Program-made: the position numbers and the translations under genes
Origin: Phycisphaerae bacterium
GTDB lineage: Bacteria; Planctomycetota; Phycisphaerae; Tepidisphaerales; Tepidisphaeraceae
Direction: 5' to 3'
Length of the DNA stretch: 28,718 nt
Assembly (NCBI GenBank): GCA_014380825.1
Contig: JACMJD010000120.1
Location: 1-28,718, forward strand
Part shown: positions 1 through 7,151 of the stretch, in pieces
Numbering within the stretch: the first letter of the stretch is position 1
Layout of the letters: every line of letters begins with the position of its first letter
Notes under the pieces: generated by a model
The model's input: only the letters and a program-made list of their open reading frames with translations
The model's database searches: none
Told to the model about the DNA's origin: nothing

Positions 1-212
1 CTGCGTCCGCCCTTCGAGAGGTTGTGCAGCTCGACGTCGCTCGTCATCAGTTCTGCAAAGCCCAGGCCCCAGCCGGCTTTGTCGGTAACGGTTGAATCGC
101 CCGCAAGCACGATGCGAACTTTATCCGCAGCGTGCAACGGCATGTTGAACATCAGTAGTGCAGCAAACACTGTCATGCAGAGCGGTACTCCGCGAAGCAT
201 CTGGCCTGACAT
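1..212 (-). CDS. SGNH/GDSL esterase, rhamnogalacturonan acetylesterase-like (5' part only)
   Basis: The first 70 codons of a secreted esterase that runs off the left edge. After a probable signal peptide (hydrophobic stretch around residues 14-28, AxA-type end HAAD) comes VRIVLAGDSTVTD with the block I GDS motif (Ser40 is the expected nucleophile), then NLSKGGRS, which fits block II with its oxyanion glycine. GDSTVTD is typical of rhamnogalacturonan acetylesterases, which remove acetyl groups from pectin backbones; that substrate is inferred from family and context. It lies 62 nt downstream of a family 10 pectate lyase on the same strand, so it is probably the third gene of a pectin-use operon. 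The start is uncertain: ATG at 212 gives an Arg-containing n-region, and ATG at 176 gives a shorter leader. Both lie inside or beside a large inverted repeat, so the first codons may come from an inserted repeat. Confidence 0.8.
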   Translation of the reverse strand, partial: MSGQMLRGVPLCMTVFAALLMFNMPLHAADKVRIVLAGDSTVTDKAGWGLGFAELMTSDVELHNLSKGGR

Positions 213-253
213 GTGAAGCCAGATCCTTCGCGGAGTACCGCTCTGGATGACAG
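170..253. repeat. Large imperfect palindrome made of two inverted copies of a dispersed repeat
   Basis: Arms 170-205 and 218-253 are reverse complements over 36 nt with two mismatches, separated by 12 nt. Each arm contains the core CTTCGCGGAGTACCGCTCTG. A related single copy lies at 20694-20727. The palindrome covers the start of the SGNH esterase gene and the gap after the pectate lyase, where it could form a stable RNA hairpin or DNA cruciform. Confidence 0.85.
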
Positions 254-274
254 GCTGTCGCGAAAAGTGAGATG

Positions 275-1372
275 TCATTTCGCACCATCGATCGCTACCA
301 GCACGCTCTTCTCGCCATGCTTCGCGCACCACTTGGGATACTCTTTCAGCACCTTCTCGCCGAATGGTCGCAGCCACGCGTAGCCGCTGCGGCGCTCCAG
401 CTCGATCTCGGCCAGCGAATATTTCTTCAAACCGTCGCGCCCGCAGAAGAACGGCCGATTCGTATCGATCTCGTAAAACCGCGCCCAGATCGGCGGGGCT
501 GATGCATCATCGACGACGACCTGATCGTAACCCTTGGGCGCTTTGTCATTCGGCTCGCGTACGACTTTCTTCCCGGTGATTTTCGATCGATCGAACCACG
601 CCACGGCCGAATGGATCGCCCGCTTCGCATCGTCGCTCGGTTTGTCCAGGCTCATCAGCAGGATGGCGATGGTCGCGCTCTCGCTTCCCGCGATGGAAGG
701 CAACTCATACGTGCGCGCCTTGGTCGGTTGAAGCGTTTGCGCATCGTACTGCTGACACCAGCCGACGAGTTTTCCATCCTGCTTGAGCTGGGTCTTCAAG
801 ATGCAGTCGATCCCGCGCTCGAACGCAGTCTTCGCCTTCTCTCGTCGTGCGGCGTCGACGAACGCGAAGTCGCTGTGGTTCTCGTAAATGTCTTCCATCA
901 GCCGCAGCACGTTCGCCATCGCGTCGTCGTTGAACGTGATGTCTTTGCCATAATCCTTCGGCAGCGGAAACCGCTGTGGGAATCCGCCATTCGGATATTG
1001 CATCGAGATCAGGTAATCGAACCCGCGATTGAACGCGGCAAGCACTTCCGCTCGCGGCTTAGCGGTTTGTGCGCGGGCGAGCGAGCGGACTTCGGTGTAC
1101 GTCGCATCGTTGTCGATCGTGGACGATTCCCATCCCGCTTCGACCATTTCGTTCTCGCGCGGCATTCGCCCGACGTCGTACGCCTTGTGCCAGCCACCCT
1201 GCGGCATCTGCCAGGCGATGATGTGACCGACGATCCGCTGGCCCTCGTCTGTCGCGTACCAAGCGGCGTCTTTGTCGCGCAGATCGGTGGCCGTGATTTT
1301 CTTCGGTGATTGCTGTGCGAACGAAACGTTCGCGAGCAGTGCGATGATCAGAATCGAAGCGGATGTTTTCAT
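275..1372 (-). CDS. pelA: Pectate lyase, polysaccharide lyase family 10
   Basis: A 365-residue secreted enzyme predicted to cleave polygalacturonate by beta-elimination. Residues 1-19 form a signal peptide ending in SFAQ. The mature part shows family 10 features: GHIIAWQMPQGGWHK near the N-terminus, YLISMQYPNGGFPQRFP in the middle, and towards the C-terminus the conserved block PIWARFYEIDTNRPFFCGRDG, which includes the Arg and Asp residues found around the active site of this family. Length agrees with single-domain PL10 enzymes; no carbohydrate-binding module is seen. The gene starts 16 nt after the transporter stop and is followed by the esterase, which suggests one transcript for uptake and breakdown of pectin. 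The family assignment is strong; preference for methylated or unmethylated substrate cannot be read from sequence. Confidence 0.93.
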   Translation of the reverse strand: MKTSASILIIALLANVSFAQQSPKKITATDLRDKDAAWYATDEGQRIVGHIIAWQMPQGGWHKAYDVGRMPRENEMVEAGWESSTIDNDATYTEVRSLARAQTAKPRAEVLAAFNRGFDYLISMQYPNGGFPQRFPLPKDYGKDITFNDDAMANVLRLMEDIYENHSDFAFVDAARREKAKTAFERGIDCILKTQLKQDGKLVGWCQQYDAQTLQPTKARTYELPSIAGSESATIAILLMSLDKPSDDAKRAIHSAVAWFDRSKITGKKVVREPNDKAPKGYDQVVVDDASAPPIWARFYEIDTNRPFFCGRDGLKKYSLAEIELERRSGYAWLRPFGEKVLKEYPKWCAKHGEKSVLVAIDGAK

Positions 1373-1388
1373 ATGCGAAACTCCGAGT

Positions 1389-3476
1389 TCATGAAGAAGA
1401 CACGCGAGGCGGCGCGACGACGGTCGGCGAGACGGGTTGTTCGGTTGTCAGCGCCGCGCCGCGCGCTTCAGCGGGAATCGCTGCATCTTTCTGAGGCACG
1501 CGGCCGTCGTCATTCGCGTCGCGCTTCATCGTGCGAAGGTCGTGAAAGAACTGAAAGATGTCGCGCACGCCGCCGATGCCGAACCACACGAGCGTGACGA
1601 TCGCGATGACGAACGGGAACGCGATCGCCGTGATCATCCAGTAATGTGCCCACCACGAGACCGGCCAGCCGTTGATGAACAGGTTCCAGAATGAGATGAC
1701 GAGGTTGATTGCCAGGAGCACGATCGACCACCAGAAAATGCCGGCGGACGCGAGCTTGTCGGTGAACGTGAAGTGGTGATCGAACTTCAGGATACTGCGT
1801 AGGCGGAATCGTTCGCGCAGCGGCGTCGGCAGCTCGCGTGATTCGCCGGCCAGCGCATATTGCCCGCGATGCAGCATGCGATCGAGGTCGAACTCTTGGC
1901 GAGACGTCATCAGCGAAACGACGACGAATACCGTGATCGCTACACACGCGGCGAAGAACGCCATCTCGATTCCGTTGAACCAGAACACCGGCGGCAACGT
2001 GATGCCGGCGAAGGGCGATCCAACTTTCGAGATGATCCATTGCCACGAGGTCTTGTTAGAAAGCCCGATGCCGATCAGCGACAACGCCGATCCGGTGACC
2101 GCCGCGCTCCAGGCGGCGGATGTCGTCGCCTTCTTCCAGTACAGCCCGCCAATGATTGCCGCGCCCGCACCGCCGGTGAACACGCCCGCGGTCAGCGCCC
2201 ACCACAGGGCGATGTACTGCGTTTGTTGAAAGAGCAGGCTGAACGCGAACGCGAACATCGCCACGCCGATCACCGCGACGCGCAGCGCCCAGATATGCTG
2301 CCGCGGCGACAACGGTTTCTTCCGAAGCGGCAAGATCACATCCTGAATCAGAATGCTGCCCCACGAATGCACGTGCCCGCTGTCGCCGGCGAGCAATCCC
2401 ATCACCATCATCGAGACGAACAACCCCTTCACGCCGATGGGCAACAGATGACTGAGCGCGATTGGAACGGTCATCTGGCGCTGGATGTAGCCGTCCTTGA
2501 TCGAAGCAATCTCCTGCGTGATCGGTGCGGCCTGGGCGGCGAAATCCGGGTGCTTCATGTACGTCAGCGCGCAGATGCCCAGGAGCAAAATCATCAGCAT
2601 CCGTGCGTAGTTTCGCCAATGGCCAAGCACGTGGCCCATGCGCGATTCGTGCGGCGTGCGTGCGGCGCTGTTGAAGCCCTGCTTGTTCTGCAGCGCCATC
2701 GTTGTGTACACGGTGATCAGCAGCGCCATCGCCACGTACGCGATGTTGAAGTCATCCACCTTGCCCGCATCGAACGGGTTGATGTGCGAATAGCCCGGCG
2801 CGTTGTCGCTCATTACCTGCACGACCTGAGACCAGCTCACCACGAAGAACGCGGCGATCGCGACCACGATGTAAATCGCATGCGACAAGATTCCTTCGAC
2901 GCAGTCGCTCACCATCAGCGTCACTTGCCCGCCCACCAGGATCATGAAGACTGTGCAGGTGAGATACCCCAGCATGATCAGCGCGAACGTGGGCACGGCG
3001 AACGATCCGATGTTCACGGCGTGCGGAAGTTGCAGGAAGTAAATGAAGAACCGCGCGCTGACGGCGGGAAAGATCCCGTAGTTCAAAATGCCGGAGAGAA
3101 ACGCCAGCGCGCCCATGTACAACCGGAAGCGGCGGCTGTAGCGGATCTCGAAGAACTGCGCGAGCGTCATCGCGCGCGTCTCGCGAAACCGGTAGATAAC
3201 AAATCCGGTGATGCCGACCAGCAGCAGGGCGGGGACGGAAATCTTTTCCCAGAAGTTCAGCACGAAGCCGGCGATCAGCACCATCTCGAACTTCGACATG
3301 GTATTGGCCAGGCCGGAATCGGATTCGCCGCGCGCGTTGGCGAGGAGATATCTCCCCGCGCAGCGGCCGGCGGAGAGAAAATCGGCGACACTCTTCACAT
3401 ATCGTTGGGTGTAGACGGCGAACACCAGCACGAGCAGGATCGGGGCGATGACCAGAACCCAGTCGATCCACTGCAT
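1389..3476 (-). CDS. Sodium:solute symporter (SSS/SLC5 family), probably for pectin-derived sugars
   Basis: A polytopic inner-membrane transporter of 695 residues. The start was placed at the ATG giving MQWIDWVLVIAPILLVLVF, because the upstream open frame encodes polar, unconserved residues. About 14-15 hydrophobic spans are visible. The first span is followed by the SSS-type sequence VADFLSAGRCAGRYLLA, and the core by GLLAGDSGHVHSWGSILIQDV, which resembles the region after TM8 of the family. A hydrophilic loop near residues 545-600 separates the core from two extra C-terminal spans. SSS proteins couple Na+ to uptake of sugars, acids or amino acids. Position directly before a pectate lyase suggests galacturonate or oligogalacturonate as cargo, but this is inference from context. 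It is the first gene of the minus-strand pectin cluster and diverges from the oxidoreductase at 3687. Confidence 0.88.
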   Translation of the reverse strand: MQWIDWVLVIAPILLVLVFAVYTQRYVKSVADFLSAGRCAGRYLLANARGESDSGLANTMSKFEMVLIAGFVLNFWEKISVPALLLVGITGFVIYRFRETRAMTLAQFFEIRYSRRFRLYMGALAFLSGILNYGIFPAVSARFFIYFLQLPHAVNIGSFAVPTFALIMLGYLTCTVFMILVGGQVTLMVSDCVEGILSHAIYIVVAIAAFFVVSWSQVVQVMSDNAPGYSHINPFDAGKVDDFNIAYVAMALLITVYTTMALQNKQGFNSAARTPHESRMGHVLGHWRNYARMLMILLLGICALTYMKHPDFAAQAAPITQEIASIKDGYIQRQMTVPIALSHLLPIGVKGLFVSMMVMGLLAGDSGHVHSWGSILIQDVILPLRKKPLSPRQHIWALRVAVIGVAMFAFAFSLLFQQTQYIALWWALTAGVFTGGAGAAIIGGLYWKKATTSAAWSAAVTGSALSLIGIGLSNKTSWQWIISKVGSPFAGITLPPVFWFNGIEMAFFAACVAITVFVVVSLMTSRQEFDLDRMLHRGQYALAGESRELPTPLRERFRLRSILKFDHHFTFTDKLASAGIFWWSIVLLAINLVISFWNLFINGWPVSWWAHYWMITAIAFPFVIAIVTLVWFGIGGVRDIFQFFHDLRTMKRDANDDGRVPQKDAAIPAEARGAALTTEQPVSPTVVAPPRVSSS

Positions 3477-3686
3477 GCGAATCACGCTCGTTAAACGAAT
3501 CGCTCCGGCTGCCGTCGTTGTGAAATCACTCCGCCTGGTGTGATTCTCATCGCGACCTACAGAATAGGCAAGAAACAACGCTGCTCAAGCCTCGAAGGTT
3601 GCGTTCTTTCGCCATTGTCTTTAGTGATTGCGGCGGGTGCCGAAATGGGGTTTGGATCGCCGGTTTACGGCGGGTATCGTGCGCGG

Positions 3687-4700
3687 ATGCTGATCGAGCG
3701 AGTGGGATTCATCGGCGCGCGCGGGCACACGCACTACGTGTTCAGCGGGCTGGAGCGTATGCCCAACGTGCGGTTGACCGTGCTTGCGGATGGCGCGCCG
3801 GACTGTCCGGTTGCCCCGGTTGCGAAGTGGTGCGCGGAGCACCGACATGAACCGGAGATGTATCCCGACTGGCGCGACATGTTGGATCGCGCAAAGCCGC
3901 AAGCGGTTGTCGTGTGTGGTCCGTTCGAGCAGCGTACGACGATGGCGATCGAAGCGATCGAGCGCGGCATTCACGTGTTCGTCGAAAAGACCGCAGCGCT
4001 GACTTTTGAAGATCTCGAGAAGCTTCGCGCCGCTCATCGAGCGCATCCGAGCGTTCACCTCGCCTGCATGATGGGGCATCGCTACGAACCGGGGATTTAC
4101 ACGGCTGCGAAACTCATCCGCGAAGGAGCGATCGGCGACGTTCGACTCTTCAACGCGCGCAAGAGCTACAAGCTCGGAAAACGCGATGCGTTTTACTCAT
4201 CGCGCGACACGTACGGCGGCACGATCCTGTGGGTCGGCTCGCACGCGATCGACTGGATTCTCTGGATGAGCGGCCAGCGGATCACATCCGTGTTCGCGTC
4301 GCACTCGGCCGATCACAACGACAACAATGGCACGATGGAACGATCCGCCGCGTGCCTCTTCGAGCTGACGAATGGCGCGATAGCGACGGCAAGCCTGGAT
4401 CTGTTTCGACACGCCAACGCCCCGACGCACGGCGACGACTGGATTCGTGTCGTCGGCACGGCCGGCACGATCGAAGCGAAGAGCGGGGCGGTCACCCTGA
4501 TCAACGCGAACAACGATGGCGGCAAGCCGGTTGAAGTCGCGTGTGATCGGCAGATCTTCGTGGACTTCATCCAGGGCATTGAAGGCGTCCGCTCGCCGTT
4601 GATCGATGCGGCGCAGACACTCGCTTTGACCGAAGCATGTTTGATCGCCCGACAATCAGCGGACGATCGGTCCGTCCTGCGGCGGCAGGTCGGATACTAG
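3687..4700 (+). CDS. Gfo/Idh/MocA-family NAD(P)-dependent oxidoreductase
   Basis: A 337-residue cytoplasmic dehydrogenase. The N-terminal Rossmann fold starts with VGFIGARGHTHYVF (residues 6-19). VFVEKTAAL (98-106) corresponds to the family EKP motif carrying the catalytic Lys (K101 here, with Thr in place of Pro). GSHAIDWILWMSG (187-199) matches the GxHxxD motif, with H189 and D192 as likely active-site residues. The open frame extends to 3540, but the extra 49 residues are unconserved and the Rossmann strand starts right after the chosen ATG; no Shine-Dalgarno is evident. It diverges from the pectin cluster across a 210-nt gap that should hold both promoters, so a role in sugar or uronate metabolism is plausible. 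The true substrate cannot be inferred, as this family is very broad. Confidence 0.88.
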   Translation: MLIERVGFIGARGHTHYVFSGLERMPNVRLTVLADGAPDCPVAPVAKWCAEHRHEPEMYPDWRDMLDRAKPQAVVVCGPFEQRTTMAIEAIERGIHVFVEKTAALTFEDLEKLRAAHRAHPSVHLACMMGHRYEPGIYTAAKLIREGAIGDVRLFNARKSYKLGKRDAFYSSRDTYGGTILWVGSHAIDWILWMSGQRITSVFASHSADHNDNNGTMERSAACLFELTNGAIATASLDLFRHANAPTHGDDWIRVVGTAGTIEAKSGAVTLINANNDGGKPVEVACDRQIFVDFIQGIEGVRSPLIDAAQTLALTEACLIARQSADDRSVLRRQVGY

Positions 4701-4870
4701 CTGCCGCCCTGAGCTTGCCGCTACTGGGCGTCGGCAGCGTGTCGATGGTTGATTGGTACACGCAGAACCTCGAAGGCGTGGATGGCAAGATGATCGAGCG
4801 AGGGCCGAAGTTTCCGGCACAAGCCCAATACGAAGCCGCCCGTCGCGCCGCCACCCGTGCATCCGATTGA
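4637..4870 (+). CDS. Possible small membrane-anchored protein, unrecognised
   Basis: A 77-codon frame that begins inside the 3' end of the oxidoreductase gene (64-nt overlap) and continues alone to 4870. It has a basic N-terminus, one hydrophobic stretch (about residues 20-36) and a charged tail with WYTQNLEGVDGKM. No Shine-Dalgarno sequence and no known domain are seen. It may be a real translationally coupled small protein or a chance frame in high-GC DNA; nothing else in 4701-5025 looks coding. Confidence 0.25.
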   Translation: MFDRPTISGRSVRPAAAGRILAAALSLPLLGVGSVSMVDWYTQNLEGVDGKMIERGPKFPAQAQYEAARRAATRASD

Positions 4871-5025
4871 GGTCAGGCTCAAAGCGAAAAACTTAACCCT
4901 CGGCCTAACCAAAAGGGGTGGATTCGGAAAGATCGGCGAGGACTTCGGCGGACTCCACGATGCAGTGATCGACGTGATCGCGCCGCGCAAGGAAACATCG
5001 AAATCCAGCGGTGAACCTGCGGTTT

Positions 5026-5054
5026 TTGACGCTCAACTGGGAATCGGCTATCGT
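5026..5054 (+). promoter_or_regulatory. Sigma-70-type promoter of the tRNA-Ser gene
   Basis: TTGACG (5026-5031) and TATCGT (5049-5054) are separated by 17 nt. Transcription would begin near 5061, a few bases before the mature tRNA 5' end at 5068, which fits a tRNA promoter. Confidence 0.6.
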
Positions 5055-5067
5055 TCCGCGTCCACTT

Positions 5068-5154
5068 GGAGAGGTGGCAGAGTGGTTGAATGCGCCGGTT
5101 TCGAAAACCGGTCTGCCCGCAAGGGTAGCGGGAGTTCGAATCTCCCCCTCTCCG
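5068..5154 (+). tRNA. tRNA-Ser (anticodon CGA)
   Basis: An 87-nt class II tRNA. The acceptor stem GGAGAGG/CCTCTCC pairs perfectly and is followed by discriminator G. The anticodon stem CCGGT/ACCGG closes the 7-nt loop TTCGAAA, giving anticodon CGA, which reads UCG. A long variable arm typical of tRNA-Ser follows, then the T arm GGGAG-TTCGAAT-CTCCC. CCA is not encoded. The 3' end is duplicated at 10868-10882, so this gene served as the attachment site of a genomic island and was regenerated intact at the left junction. Confidence 0.97.
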
Positions 5155-5155
5155 C
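5141..5155 (+). repeat. attL: tRNA 3'-end copy bordering the island
   Basis: TCTCCCCCTCTCCGC covers the T-stem 3' strand and acceptor 3' strand of tRNA-Ser and is repeated exactly at 10868-10882 in the same orientation. The flanking bases differ on both sides, so 15 nt is the full identity. Confidence 0.8.
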
Positions 5156-5182
5156 TGAAAGTCATTGTGTTTTCACAACTTA

Positions 5183-5224
5183 CGGCCCGCTCAACACTTG
5201 GTGATTGAGCGGGCCGTTGTTTTT
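5183..5224 (+). terminator. Rho-independent terminator after tRNA-Ser
   Basis: A 12-bp perfect stem CGGCCCGCTCAA/TTGAGCGGGCCG (5183-5194 with 5205-5216) is followed by TTGTTTTT. It lies just inside the island's left end, so the island supplies a terminator for the tRNA. Confidence 0.85.
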
Positions 5225-5229
5225 GGTGA

Positions 5230-5248
5230 TTGCCCTGAAGTTGCCCTG
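5230..5248 (+). promoter_or_regulatory. Tandem TTGCCCTG sites, candidate integrase arm sites (left)
   Basis: TTGCCCTG occurs at 5230-5237 and 5241-5248, an 11-nt period of about one helical turn. A matching pair with the same spacing occurs near the other island end (10719-10737). Function is inferred only from symmetry and position. Confidence 0.4.
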
Positions 5249-5324
5249 CGCTCCGCAGCGTCCTCGCGTGTGGTGTGTTTTGCCATCTAGGTTAGCGGTA
5301 CTGAAGCACTCGTCTGGAGCGAAC

Positions 5325-5981
5325 CCGAGCATCAGCGACCGTAATGAGCAGGAAGCAGCTGAGGTGCTGGCCGTTGAATTGGCGACAATGCTTGACGAGG
5401 TAAAGCGGGTGGCTCCGGTCTGGAACCCAGATCTCGACGATGGAATCGTATTGGTTTTGTCGCCCCTCTGGCGGCTTTTTCCTCAGCATCGCGCGTGGCA
5501 GAACGAACTGAAAGCCCGGTGGGATGATCTGTGCGCGGGCAAGTACGACTGGAGCCATCTCGCCATGCGCCTTTGGCCAGAGCGCGTCGTGCCGAAATGC
5601 ACCGAAGACCTCAGCCTCGCCATCGCGCATAGATTGGACCAAATTCTGTGGGACGAAAACAAGACTGAGCGGGCCGAAGAAGCGGGAACGGAAAGCGCAG
5701 CAGGGAATGATCAGGCCGAGATGTACGATGGTGGCGTAGAGGAAGAAAGGCCAAAGAAAAAGGCCAAGCGCGCAAAGAGAGCCCCGCGCTGGACCCTGAA
5801 GCCGGCGGTGAACAAGAAGCTCATCGACCAGCTAATTGCCGACCGAACCAACCTCACGGTGAAGGACGCGCTAAAGAACCTGCTCGAAGCCCCAATGCCC
5901 GGCGGCAACGCCCCACGCGCGCCCGCCGCGCCCAAGGCACCGAAGCGAGCGAAGAAGGCCGCAGTGGAGGGATTGTTCTGA
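5325..5981 (+). pseudogene. C-terminal remnant of a PglX/DrmMI-like adenine DNA methyltransferase
   Basis: The frame encodes the tail found at the C-terminus of large phage-defence N6-adenine methyltransferases: VAPVWNPDLDDGIVLVLSPL, then WQNELKARWDDLCAGKYDW, then SHLAMRLWPERVVPKC and SLAIAH. Such proteins are normally about 1000 residues or more, with the SAM-binding and NPPY motifs far upstream; neither motif is present. The fragment begins abruptly near the left island border with no start codon (first in-frame ATG at 5388), so the 5' part was lost. The last 80 residues are Lys/Arg/Ala/Pro-rich and look like a variable linker. The following PLD-like frame starts 2 nt after this stop, so the two belonged to one operon, as in DISARM- or BREX-type clusters. 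Assignment rests on recalled family similarity. Confidence 0.6.
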
Positions 5982-5983
5982 CC

Positions 5984-6160
5984 GTGGCTGCGACGACACG
6001 ATTTCTCGGGGGGAAGCAGGTGTGGGAGGAGTTGCGAACGCGATCCTCCTCTGCCAAGGGCGCTTTGTTGGCTGCAGTCGCGTATTTCGGCAAAGACGGT
6101 TGCGATCTTCTTCCCCTCAAGAAGGGCGACACGCTGCTGGTGGACATGAGCCTCGGCGCT
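5984..6160 (+). pseudogene. N-terminal remnant of a phospholipase D-like protein
   Basis: Starts at GTG 2 nt after the methylase stop and reads TRFLGGKQVWEELRTRSS, then AKGALLAAVAYFGK and LLPLKKGDTLLVDMSLG. This is the beginning of PLD-fold proteins linked to helicase/methylase defence clusters (DrmC-like). Such proteins continue for 150 or more residues and carry HxK motifs; none is present. After VDMSLGAG the similarity ends and the frame stops at 6226, while the DUF2779 protein becomes readable in another frame from about 6150. A deletion therefore joined the two genes near 6145-6160. Confidence 0.5.
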
Positions 6161-6188
6161 GGAGGAGTTTCATCTTCTGTGGGACAGC

Positions 6189-7100
6189 GTGGACAAGGCA
6201 ACGAGTGGCACGAAGCCCGCTCCTAAGCTCATCACGGATTGTCGCTCGTGTCCGTTCTTCGGCTGCGCTTGCCTCGGAAAGGACGTGCGCCACTCGATCT
6301 TCTGCCTTCCGCGACTGCACACCAACTCCGTTCGGCAGCTCTCGGAGAATGCAATCATCAACGTGCTCGACGTACCCCAAGGGTTCAGGCTCACGCCTGG
6401 TCAGATGCGCGTGGTCGATTGCGTTCGTTGTGGAGATCCGTTTGTCTCGACCGCACTGGCAAGCCAGTTCGAGGGACTCGAATGGCCAGTGCATTACCTG
6501 GACTTCGAGACAGTGATGACGGCGCTACCACTTTACGACGACCTCGCGCCATATACGCAGATCCCCACGCAATACTCACTTCACCGGCGGCGCCAGCCCG
6601 GTGGCCCGCTCGAACACGCGGAGTATCTTGCGGATCCCGAGCGTGACTGCCAGGAGGAACTGGCCGAGCGACTTCTCGGCGATTGCGGCGAGAAGGGAAG
6701 CGTCGTGGTTTACTCGTCATTCGAGAAGACACGGATAAACGCGCTCGCGGCGCGGGTTCCAAGGTTGTCCAAACGGCTGCTGATGTTGACGGAGCGGCTG
6801 TTCGATCTGTTGCTGGTGGTCCAGGAGGGCTATTACCACCCCGACTTCGGCGGCAGTTTCTCCATCAAGGTCGTACTACCCGTCCTCGTGCCTGAGTTGC
6901 GATACGATGGTCTGGCGGTTGGGGATGGCGATGCGGCGGTTGCGCGGTTTGCGAAGATGGCAATGGGGATGTATGCGCCGGCGGACAGAGATCAAGTGCG
7001 GCGCGATCTGCTCGCGTACTGCGAGATGGACACGCTGGCGATGGCGCGACTTCATCAGAGACTCTTGGCCGTCGCGATGCGACCCTGCGCTGGCGGCTAG
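6189..7100 (+). CDS. DUF2779 DnaQ-like nuclease, N-terminally truncated
   Basis: A 303-residue product from GTG 6189; the frame is open from 6150 and the upstream residues EEFHLLWDSVDKATSG look like part of the same protein. A cysteine-containing segment CRSCPFFGCACLGKDVRH (18-35) leads into the DUF2779 core: VHYLDFETV (101-109) supplies the DxE pair D105 and E107 of a DnaQ/RNase H-like 3'-5' exonuclease, VVYSSFEKTRI forms the second motif, SFSIKVVLPVLVPELRYD is the family signature, and LLAYCEMDTLAM supplies the third acidic residue. Full-length relatives are about 450-500 residues with an extra N-terminal domain, so roughly the first third is missing. The catalytic core looks intact, but expression is uncertain because the promoter side was deleted. 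Confidence 0.75.
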   Translation: MDKATSGTKPAPKLITDCRSCPFFGCACLGKDVRHSIFCLPRLHTNSVRQLSENAIINVLDVPQGFRLTPGQMRVVDCVRCGDPFVSTALASQFEGLEWPVHYLDFETVMTALPLYDDLAPYTQIPTQYSLHRRRQPGGPLEHAEYLADPERDCQEELAERLLGDCGEKGSVVVYSSFEKTRINALAARVPRLSKRLLMLTERLFDLLLVVQEGYYHPDFGGSFSIKVVLPVLVPELRYDGLAVGDGDAAVARFAKMAMGMYAPADRDQVRRDLLAYCEMDTLAMARLHQRLLAVAMRPCAGG

Positions 7101-7151
7101 CCGACGTGCGGCACGTACGGACAATTCGTTTTGCTCAACAGGCGAGATCAG

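Noticed and set aside
1860..3494. A 544-codon plus-strand open frame opposite the SSS transporter
   Set aside because: The product is a low-complexity His/Arg/Asp/Gln mix, typical of the antisense strand of a high-GC membrane-protein gene. The minus-strand transporter is clearly real.
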